A program made the position numbers and the translations under genes. From Hyphomicrobium sp. (lineage in GTDB: Bacteria > Pseudomonadota > Alphaproteobacteria > Rhizobiales > Hyphomicrobiaceae): 39,354 nt of DNA. The notes under the pieces are model-generated. The model was not told the DNA's origin. It did not search any database and saw only the letters and a list, made by a program, of their open reading frames with translations. Where the stretch lies: the NCBI RefSeq assembly GCF_020852195.1, contig NZ_JADZBI010000236.1, positions 1 through 39,354 of the forward strand. Direction: 5' to 3'. The first letter of the stretch is position 1; every line of letters begins with the position of its first letter. Positions 16,879-24,900 of this stretch are shown piece by piece.

Positions 16879-16884
16879 TGTTGC

Positions 16885-19725
16885 CTACAGCCCGGTGTGA
16901 ATGAAGCCGCCCCAGAAATAGGGGTGCGCGTACGGCCGCGCGGACTGCAGCCTCTCGATAGATCCCGTCACTCCAGGCGTTTGGGTGTGGCGTTTTTCCT
17001 GATCCACGGGTGCGCCGTCGGTCGAGCGCTTCATGCCCTCGGGGCCTAGGGCGTTCTCGATCTCGGTGAGATGGCGACTCTGCAGGCGGCCGTGCGTGGC
17101 CGCGACCCTGGCATAGGAATTGAGGTCAGCGCTGGTGGCTTCGCGCAACCAGGTCTGCGCACGATGCAGGGCGGTGGACGGCGGCAGGTGCCCGCCCATG
17201 TGCAGCTCGTAGAACTTGGCGATCAGCAGTGCCGTTGCCGCGTCCGACACCGGCCATAAGGTGCCGATCACACCTGCCGCGCCAAGGGCGGTGAAGGTGC
17301 CGGGCAGGCCGATGAACTCGTCGGGGCTGGTCGTGATGTCGGAGAGCCCGGTCTCGCAGGCGGAGAGCACCACAAGGCGCGGGCGGCCGAGTCCGCCGGT
17401 CTCGAGCAGCCGCGCGACGCTGAGCATGGCGGGGCCATGCATCACGAGCGCGGACTCGCGCGCGTCCTGCCACGAGAAGGTGCCGTGCGAGGCGAAGTGC
17501 CAGTGGCTCTTGCCTTTGAGCGCGGCGAGAACAGCATCGGGCGTTGCGGCATCCCGTTGCAGCAATGCGCGCCCGTTGTCGGCGAAGTAGGAGGCCACGA
17601 AGGCGCCTTCCTTTTCCGTGCCGGGCAGGTCTCCGGTCGGGTTGATGACGGCGGCGAGTGTGGGTGTGCTGGCCTTCGCGATCAGATCCTGCGCGGCCGC
17701 GAGCGCGTCGAGGCTCGGTGCATAGACGATCTCGTAGTCGTCAGCGAGGCGCCGTTTGCTCGCGGGATCCTGCGCGAGGCCGAGCGGCAAAACGCCGAGC
17801 CAGCCCGACGGAAGCCAGACGAGCCGCGCACCCGGCTTGACGCCCTCCTGCTTCAACGCCGCATCGAGACGCGCGCCGAAAAGTCTCCACAGGTCGGGAC
17901 CGAGTTTGTCGATGGCATCGGTCCACTCGGACCAGCGGCTTCTGCGTTCGGCGCTGTCCAGGTAGTTTACAAAATAGGCATCCACCCAGCCCGCAGGCGG
18001 CCCATCGTCCGGGCCGATGAGCAGGTGCGCGAGGCGGAGGGTGGTCAGCTCCGGAATGTCAACGACGGCGAGACTTTTCGCGTCTGCAGACGGTTTCGTG
18101 ATCACCAGCAGCTTTGTGCCGAGCTCCGTCACCACGGGGATGGTCAGGGCGCTCCCGGGAGCGATGATCGCATGGGCCTGGGCGAGTGCGGAGCTCGTCT
18201 CCGCGGTGCGGCCGCTGCCGGTAACCAGGCGCAGCAGCTCCTGGCGCAAGGATATGAGCCTGTCGAGGGCTTCTCCGCGGTCGGCGCCGTGTGTGGTGGC
18301 GATCGCCTGCTCAGCGCCACGGATCGCAGCGCGCAGATCGTCAAGGCGCCCGCGCTGTTCGGACGGGAGGTCGAGCGACTGCAGCCTCATGGCAACTGCC
18401 AGCAGGCGCGCACGCCCCTCACTTGCCAGTTGGACGGCGGCCTCTTTTTCCCCGCGCTCGACGGCGGCATAGGCGGCGTCCGCGAACATGGGCCCGGCTT
18501 CGGCGACGAGCGCGCGCGATTGGGCGTCCTCCAGGCCTTGTCCGAACAGAAGCAGAAAGGTCTCGCGGGCTCCGGCAAGGGTGACGCCTGCCTTGCTCCA
18601 CTGACGTGCCTTGAGCAGCACACGGCTGAGGCGCCGTGCCGTGCGCAGGTGGTCAAGCGGCGACGTCTCGCGCGTGAAGATCGAGAGTGCGGCCTCGTAA
18701 GCTGCGATCGATCTTTCCCGGTTGCTCGCGTGGTCGCCGCGGATGCGCTCCGCGTGCACGTCGCCCACGACGCGCTGCACGGTGGCCCATTCCTGCGGGG
18801 ATGTCTCCCGCGTAAAGACCGTCAGCGCGGATGTGAGGTGCGCGATAGACTTTTCCTGGTTCTCAGCGCGCTCGCCGCGGATGCGCTCCAGGTAGACGGC
18901 GGCAAGGTTGTTCTGTGCCTGCGCCCATTCGTGCGGCGTGGCCTCGGGCGTGAAAACCGTGAGCACCGCTTCAAGGTGCTGCAGGGCCTTCTCCCGGTTG
19001 TCGGCGCGCTCGCCGCGGATGCGGGCCTGATAGGCGCTGCCGAGATTGTTCTGCACGGCGGCCCAAAGGTGCGCATGGGCGTCGCGCGTGAAGACCGTCA
19101 ACGTGGCCTCGAAGTGCTTGATGGCCGTTTCGATGTTCTCGGCACGCTCCCCGCGGATGCGGTTCCAGTTGACCACGCCAAGGTTGTTCTGAAGCTGCGC
19201 CCACTGCAGCGGGTACGCTTCGTGCGTGATGACGGTCAGCGCGGCTTCGAAGTGGGCGATGGCGCGCTCCTGGTTGTCGGCGCGCTCGCCGCGGATGCGG
19301 GCCTGATAGGCGCCGCCGAGATTGTTCTTCGCCGCGGCCCAGTTCATGGGGTCGGCTTCGCGGGTGAAGACGGCAAGCGCGGATTCGAGGTAGGCGACGG
19401 CCTTCTCGAGATTGTCGGCCCGTACGCCGGATGCGCGACTGAAATACGCGCTTCCGACGTCGAACCAGAGCTCGCCCCGTACCCCATCGCGTGGCGTGTC
19501 GAGCGGCCACGACGTGAGCGCCGGCTCGAGCGCCAGGGCCTGCTCGCCCAGGGCGATCTTCTGCTCAGGGTCCTGGGCTTGCTGCCAGCGCCGATAGACG
19601 TCGACGAATTCGGCGGCCTTCAACGGGTCCGCTGCGCCATTCTGCTGCGCAAAGCCTTCCGGAACCAGTGGTGCGGTGGCCACAAGCCAGACCGCAGCCA
19701 TGACGCATGCGAATGCGCGCCGCAT
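16885..19725 (-). CDS. Exported TPR-CHAT protein (caspase-like protease)
   Basis: A 946-residue protein with a signal peptide (MRRAFACVMAAVWLVATAPL to AQ, about 1-28), six near-identical 46-residue TPR units (about 88-363, each with the form NNLGxxYxARIRGERADNxExAIxHxEAALTV in part), a helical linker, and a C-terminal CHAT domain. The caspase-like dyad is intact: His at about 747 in HFASHG and Cys at about 790 in LSACETG. ATG 19725 is chosen for its GGAGGTGG ribosome site and because it starts the signal peptide. A TTG at 19755 overlapping the upstream stop is weaker. It follows the hydrolase gene by 26 bases and is probably in its operon. CHAT proteases cleave partner proteins after TPR-mediated recognition; a signal peptide would place this one in the periplasm or outside. 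Confidence 0.88.
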   Translation of the reverse strand: MRRAFACVMAAVWLVATAPLVPEGFAQQNGAADPLKAAEFVDVYRRWQQAQDPEQKIALGEQALALEPALTSWPLDTPRDGVRGELWFDVGSAYFSRASGVRADNLEKAVAYLESALAVFTREADPMNWAAAKNNLGGAYQARIRGERADNQERAIAHFEAALTVITHEAYPLQWAQLQNNLGVVNWNRIRGERAENIETAIKHFEATLTVFTRDAHAHLWAAVQNNLGSAYQARIRGERADNREKALQHLEAVLTVFTPEATPHEWAQAQNNLAAVYLERIRGERAENQEKSIAHLTSALTVFTRETSPQEWATVQRVVGDVHAERIRGDHASNRERSIAAYEAALSIFTRETSPLDHLRTARRLSRVLLKARQWSKAGVTLAGARETFLLLFGQGLEDAQSRALVAEAGPMFADAAYAAVERGEKEAAVQLASEGRARLLAVAMRLQSLDLPSEQRGRLDDLRAAIRGAEQAIATTHGADRGEALDRLISLRQELLRLVTGSGRTAETSSALAQAHAIIAPGSALTIPVVTELGTKLLVITKPSADAKSLAVVDIPELTTLRLAHLLIGPDDGPPAGWVDAYFVNYLDSAERRSRWSEWTDAIDKLGPDLWRLFGARLDAALKQEGVKPGARLVWLPSGWLGVLPLGLAQDPASKRRLADDYEIVYAPSLDALAAAQDLIAKASTPTLAAVINPTGDLPGTEKEGAFVASYFADNGRALLQRDAATPDAVLAALKGKSHWHFASHGTFSWQDARESALVMHGPAMLSVARLLETGGLGRPRLVVLSACETGLSDITTSPDEFIGLPGTFTALGAAGVIGTLWPVSDAATALLIAKFYELHMGGHLPPSTALHRAQTWLREATSADLNSYARVAATHGRLQSRHLTEIENALGPEGMKRSTDGAPVDQEKRHTQTPGVTGSIERLQSARPYAHPYFWGGFIHTGL
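18637..19464 (-). repeat. Six tandem 138-bp repeats encoding TPR units
   Basis: Six in-frame 138-base units within the CHAT gene, encoding 46-residue helical pairs. The nucleotide segment coding QARIRGERADN (gcgctcgccgcggatgcggg on the plus strand) is almost unchanged between units 276 bases apart (near 19010 and 19290). That indicates recent duplication or gene conversion. Confidence 0.8.
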
Positions 19726-19751
19726 CAACCACCTCCGAGATTCTGTGCCTC

Positions 19752-21320
19752 TCAATTCGGCCGCGGGTATTTCCAGTACGTTCCGGCGCGGCCCGTGATC
19801 TCCTCGAACGGCGCATAGCGAAGCTTCGGCGGACGGACGCCGGTCTTGAGGATGCTGGCGATATCCTGGAGCAGAGGCGCTCTCTCCGCGAAATCCGAGT
19901 GGTTGAGCGAGAGAAAATCGCTGCTCACGCCCGAGGCGTCGATCGTGTCTATGCCGGTGAGCACGAGGGGTCCGCCGGCTCTTGGAATGTGGCCGATGGG
20001 GAGCTCGCCGAGGGCAACACTTCCGGAGACGCGAAGAGCGCGATCCTTCTGCGATGCGTAGAGCGTGATGCCGCGCCCGAGCGGCGTGATCATCTTGTAG
20101 CGCTTCAGGAAGTTATCGCGCGTGACATCGGGCGAGGCGAGGATGATCTCCTCGAAGAGCGCCGCCCTCTCGGCCTCAGGCGTGCTCAAGGCGATGTCGC
20201 GCAGGACGCCGGTCAAGAGCTCGGCGCCCATGCTATGTGCAATCAGGTGCACTTTGGTGGCGCCCGTCTTGCTGCGCACGATGTTCAGAAAGTGGATCAG
20301 GTGATCGCGGGCGCCGTCGACGCGCTTGAGGTCATGCGTGTAGCCGACAAGCTTTCCGCTCGACGGCCAGGAATAGAGAAACGCTCCCCCGTCGAAGCCC
20401 GTGTCGTGCGCGATCTGGGCGGTGCGGAACAGGGCGTCGTCGAACACGACGTTGTAGCCGTGGACGAACACGAAGGTCTGGTCCTTGAAGTCCTTCGCGG
20501 ACTGGAGGCGCTCCCTCGCTTTTTCGACGAAGGCGCTCTCGCTCAGCTCCTCGACGCTCTGCACCGTAAAATCGAGCGCCATATCCTCGTCACGGAAGGC
20601 GATGGAGGTAAAAAACAGGTTCCATTCCGGGCGGGTGATGGCGCCGGGGTCGCGATCCTTACGGGTCGGCACCGTCACGACGGCCATTCCGAGCGCGAAT
20701 GTCGGGCTGCCCTCGTTGGTATAGACAGCGAGCTTGCGGCCGTTCTTGAGAATGTCCGCGCCGCGCTTCCGATCCGTGCCGTAGTAGACGGGTACGGCGA
20801 CGAACGGCTTCTCCGCCGCCGGAACCGGAGATCTAGGGGTTCCACGTGTTCTTTCCTCCTCCGGATCAGGCGGCGGCAGGACGGTGCCACGGACGGCAGC
20901 CGCGTCGCTCGGCGTCTGGCGAGCCCAGATCTCCAGGACCGCGGGTGCGGATGGCAATCTGGTGTCCGGAAAGCTCACCTCGACGGCGTCGATGAAACGT
21001 CCTTCCGGCCGCTCGTCGATGAGCTTGGTGCGATCCTTGGGGTCCAGCCTCCGCTCGGAATCATCGGTAAAGACTTGGCCGTTCGAGTACTCGATCGAAA
21101 TGCGCGAAACCGTAACGCGTCCCTGCGCCATGCGCAGTCGAACGGCGCTCGAGCGCCCGTTGACGGCGCTGAGGTCGATGCGGCTCGATTTTGCTCCAGG
21201 GAGCACGCTGATCTCGCCAAGCTTGACGAATGCGGCTTCGCCGTCCCGCTCGGCTTGCGCGGACGCGGGGACGATTGGAAGTGTGAAGAAAAACACGAAC
21301 AATAAGAAGCGATTGAGCAT
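19752..21320 (-). CDS. Exported alpha/beta hydrolase (DUF900-type esterase/lipase)
   Basis: A 522-residue protein with a strong signal peptide (MLNRFLLFVFFFTLPIVPASA, about 1-21), an N-terminal beta-rich domain (about 25-140), a proline linker, and a DUF900-like alpha/beta hydrolase domain. That domain begins with VPVYYGTDRKR (about 177-187). It carries FVHGYNVVFDD (about 285-295) for the oxyanion hole, the nucleophile elbow AHSMGAE with Ser at about 363, SPDVTRDNF for the acid, and LNHSDF near the C-terminus for the His. ATG 21320 begins the signal peptide, and GGGGGT precedes it. A longer frame from 21365 is unlikely. The gene heads the operon with the CHAT protein. DUF900 proteins include secreted esterases; substrate unknown. 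Confidence 0.85.
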   Translation of the reverse strand: MLNRFLLFVFFFTLPIVPASAQAERDGEAAFVKLGEISVLPGAKSSRIDLSAVNGRSSAVRLRMAQGRVTVSRISIEYSNGQVFTDDSERRLDPKDRTKLIDERPEGRFIDAVEVSFPDTRLPSAPAVLEIWARQTPSDAAAVRGTVLPPPDPEEERTRGTPRSPVPAAEKPFVAVPVYYGTDRKRGADILKNGRKLAVYTNEGSPTFALGMAVVTVPTRKDRDPGAITRPEWNLFFTSIAFRDEDMALDFTVQSVEELSESAFVEKARERLQSAKDFKDQTFVFVHGYNVVFDDALFRTAQIAHDTGFDGGAFLYSWPSSGKLVGYTHDLKRVDGARDHLIHFLNIVRSKTGATKVHLIAHSMGAELLTGVLRDIALSTPEAERAALFEEIILASPDVTRDNFLKRYKMITPLGRGITLYASQKDRALRVSGSVALGELPIGHIPRAGGPLVLTGIDTIDASGVSSDFLSLNHSDFAERAPLLQDIASILKTGVRPPKLRYAPFEEITGRAGTYWKYPRPN

Positions 21321-21350
21321 GAAACCCCCACAATGAAACGTGCCCGTACA

Positions 21351-21369
21351 TGACGGCATTATCACGTCA
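21351..21369. promoter_or_regulatory. Inverted repeat TGACG-N9-CGTCA around a GATAAT element
   Basis: A 5+5 inverted repeat 30 bases before the hydrolase start codon. Read on the minus strand, its centre contains GATAAT, close to a -10 hexamer. A protein bound here would cover the promoter of the hydrolase-CHAT operon. The -35 is not evident. Confidence 0.3.
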
Positions 21370-21510
21370 AATTAGCACGCGCGCGACCGCCGTGCAGGTG
21401 CTTCGAACAAGCAGCCGTTGCATTCGATCGGGCGTCTGCGATGTACGACACCGCGCGCGCGAAAACTGTGCCGCGTGGAACGCGACACATGCGAAGTGGC
21501 GTGTGACGAG

Positions 21511-21546
21511 CGTTCCCATTTCCAGTCCTCGATGAAAATGGGAACG
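21511..21546. repeat. Perfect 11-bp inverted repeat CGTTCCCATTT / AAATGGGAACG
   Basis: Arms 21511-21521 and 21536-21546 are perfectly complementary across a 14-base spacer. It lies about 190 bases from the hydrolase start and 420 from the caspase start. It may be a binding site for a dimer, a stable RNA hairpin on either strand, or part of an unrecognised small RNA. No T-run adjoins it. Confidence 0.5.
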
Positions 21547-21929
21547 GACTGCCCTGCTTATCTTGATAATGTGCAGAAGGTCTTTCGAGGCGTTTGTGTC
21601 GCGTCGGAACTTGTTGGAGTGCAATTGTTTCTCTTTTCCGGCTCAGAGCCGATCTCATCCGTCGTATTGTGTGCGTTGCAGAGTTGCATGGAGGTCGACG
21701 GTGGTGATCAGTCGTTTGGTTGTTTTCCGCTTCGCGCGTCTGTGACGAATGCACGTCAAAGCGAAGGTCAGATTTCACATGCGTCATCATCCAAACGGAT
21801 GAGGGAATCGGAATTGGAATCGCGCATGATCCACTGGACAGGACGTGCGCGCTCCGGAATACTTGTCGGCATTACGGCGATGGCCCAATTGCGATAAGGA
21901 AAGGCTGCGCCACGCCCGCAGCGCATTGA

Positions 21930-21949
21930 TCTCGATATATTTATTGAGA
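21930..21949. promoter_or_regulatory. AT-rich imperfect palindrome before caspase gene
   Basis: TCTCGATA (21930-21937) and TATTGAGA (21942-21949) pair at seven of eight positions. This is the most AT-rich stretch before the start codon at 21966 and may contain the promoter or an operator. The ribosome site GAGGCGG follows at about 21952. Confidence 0.3.
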
Positions 21950-21965
21950 ATGAGGCGGTCCGTTT

Positions 21966-24900
21966 ATGTGGCGTGTCTCTTCAATACTCGCCATCGTGGT
22001 TTGCGTACTTGCGCATTCTTCTCCCGTCGCGGCCGCGAAGCGCGTGGCGCTCGTCATCGGCAATGCTGCCTATATCAACACTCCCGCACTCGCCAATCCC
22101 AAGAACGATGCGACCGATTTTGGTGCCGCGATCAAGACGTTCGGCTTTGAGGTGATCGAGGGGTTCGATCTCGACAAGGCCAGCATGGACCTCAAGCTGC
22201 GCGAGTTCGCGGATGCGCTCGAAGGCGCGTCTGTCGCCGTTTTTTTCTATGCGGGCCATGGGCTTCAGGTCGACGGCACCAACTATCTGGTGCCGATCGA
22301 CGCCAAGCTCTCCAAGAGAGCCGCGCTCGAGTTCGAGATGCTGAGCCTCGACAGCATCCAGCGACACATGGAGTCGGAGGAACGCACGAGCATCCTGTTC
22401 TTCGACGCCTGCCGCGACAATCCTCTGGCGCGCAACCTGGCAGCGAGCATGGGGACACGCTCGGTGCGCGAGGGCGCCGGCCTCGCCCTGCAAGATCCCG
22501 GGGCGGGAACGTTGATCAGCTATTCGACGTCGCCGGGCCGCACGGCGCTCGATGGTCATGGACGCAATTCTCCTTATACGGCTGCCCTCGTACAGCAGAT
22601 GCTGAGCAGCGGCGACCATCTCGCTGAAATGCTCTACGAGGTGCGCAACGCAGTCTTGAAATCGACCAACGGCGAACAGAAGCCGTGGGACCTTTCGGCA
22701 TTGACTCAGCGCTTCTATTTCAAGGAGGCCGCGGCCAAGCCTCCCGTGGTCGCCGCGCTGCCGCCGGATGCGGCGGTCCCCTCGCAGCCCGGATCGCCGA
22801 CGGCGACGGATGCCACACCTCCGCGAACATCGGCCGAGCCCGCATTTCCTCCGGTCGAGCCGCCTGTGTCGCTCTCGCCGGGGCTTTTCGACAACGGCGA
22901 TATGGCGCTCTCCGGCTTCTCGGGCACGAAACTCACCATCGACGGCCTGAAGCCCGGGGTGCACCCGATCGACAAGACGGCCATCGACCCGAACGGCGCC
23001 TCCCTCCGCGTGCTCGACGCGACGATGCTGGAGCCAAAGGATGCGACGGTGCTGAAGCCGGCGGTCAAGCTCGAGATCAAGGCGGGGGAGATCGGTCAGG
23101 TCTTCGGGCTTGCGTTCGATCGTGCGGAGAAGGCGGGCGGGCGGCCAAATCTGTTCGCGGCCGCGACCTCCAGCTTCGGCCTGCAGATCGTCGGTCCCGA
23201 TGCAGACGGCGACGGCGTGCCCGACCGCTTGACGGCTGGTGCGCCGGGCGCCGTCTTCATGGAAGGCCAGTTCGGGGCGAAGCTCGGCGGAGGGCCGGGG
23301 GCCATCTGGAAGATCGACGGCGTGAACGGCAAGGCCTCCCTGTTTGCCAATGTGACGCTCAGCGGCGCGCAGAACAGTGGTCCCGGGCTCGGCGGGCTTG
23401 CGTTCGATCTGGCCAGCCGCAATCTCTATGTGTCCGATCTGGACACGGGCATGATCCATCGCTTCGATCTGGCGGGCACCGAGCTTGGCCGGTTCGACCA
23501 TGGTGTCGACGGTCGCAAGGCGCACAAGCTCGAGCCCGTGCCCGACGACGGAAAGCGGCTCGACATCTCGAAGCCCAGCTTCAAGCCCGAAGATCCCTCG
23601 ACCTGGGGCTTTACGCCGGTCGCGCGCCGGATTCATGGGCTCGCCGCCTTCGAGAACCGCCTCTATTACGCCGTCGGCGAGGGACCGGAGATCTGGTCGG
23701 TCGGCATCGATCCGATAGGAGCGTTTGCGTCCGATCCGCGCTTCGAGCTCCGCGTCGGCGACGCGAAGTCTAACGCGGCATCGACAAAATCGGACGCGGC
23801 GGCGGAGGACGGTCTGCCCGTCACCGACATTCTCTTCGACGCCGAAGGGCGCTTGACGATCGCGCAACGCGGCCGTCTGCGGAACCCGTTCGACTACACG
23901 GAATTCGCCGAGCCGGACCACGCGCGCGTGCTGCGCTATGCGCGGCCAAAAGCCGGGTATGGGCCCAAGATACCCGAAGCAGAGGAATACGCGATTGGGT
24001 TCGGAGGGGATTACCGCCAGGGTGCCGGCGGCATCAGCCTGGCGTTCGGCCGCAAGGAGGACGGCTCCGTCGACTTCGGAAGGTGCGAAGCCAACCTCGT
24101 CGCCACAGGTGATGCGTTGCGCGACAACCCCAGCTTCGCGCCGCAGCTCAAGGTGGGTGGACCATCCATCGTGCACGGCGCCCAGGTCGTCGCTGCCGGC
24201 AGCGTCCGCCCGGCCAACGAGCCTCCTTTGGAGAGCGCCTTCGTCGACTTCGACGGAGCCTATGATGACGCAAGCCTCAGGGGGCAGGTCGGCGATGTCG
24301 AGGTGTTCCGCGACTGCGATGCGTCGCGCTTTCCGCCCGTCGTCGCCGGCGGCCCTGGCGTTGGCCCGGGACAGACCGGCCAGGCGGCACCGGGACCGCT
24401 GGCGGACCTAGCTCAGCCGGGCGTCGATGGCGTCGGCGGCGTTGGTGCGGGACCAGGCGGCGGCGTGAGCCCGATAACCGCCGGTCTCAGGATCGAGAAG
24501 AAGGCGGTCGGCACGGCCTGCTCGAGCGAGCGCGGATGCACGTTCGAGATCGCCGTCACCAACACGTTGTCGACGCCGATCAACGGGCCGATCGTGATCG
24601 ACGAGATCGTCTCTGCCGGGAACGCCGACCTCTCCCGCGCCGTGATGTCGACCGAGAACGAGCCCACGTGGATCTGCACGCGGTCGCCGCCCTTCTTCTG
24701 CACCCATCCCGAGCCGATCGAGCCGGGTGCCCGCGTGCCGCTCACGGTCAACGTCAAGCCGGCCGCTACCGCAGGCGAGGAGGGCGAGCTCACCAATTGC
24801 GCCTCGCTCCATACCCCGCCAGACAACCGGCAACCTCCGACAAGCGCGGCCGTCGCCGGCATCTCCGTCACTCCGACGACGGCCGTGCCGGTCTGCTCGG

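Larger units (their letters stand above)
21321..21965. other. Long divergent control region between hydrolase-CHAT and caspase genes
   Basis: 645 bases of lower GC than the flanks and without a credible gene. Open frames on both strands (for example 21418-21897) are Ser/Arg/Cys-rich, overlap one another and match nothing I recognise. The region contains the three inverted repeats listed separately, and a smaller one, TCATCC-aaac-GGATGA, at 21787-21802. Confidence 0.6.

Noticed and set aside
18637-19464. CRISPR-like regular repeats in the CHAT region
   Set aside because: The period is 138 bases with no unique spacers, and the units are in-frame coding TPR repeats.
17437-19818. 793-codon plus-strand open frame opposite the CHAT gene
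   Set aside because: It mirrors the TPR repeats and the CHAT domain on the other strand. The apparent repeats in it are only the antisense of the 138-bp units.
21418-21897. 159-codon plus-strand frame in the divergent control region, and its 142-codon minus-strand counterpart
   Set aside because: No ribosome site, odd composition, mutual overlap, and strong inverted repeats inside. Kept as non-coding unless conservation is shown.
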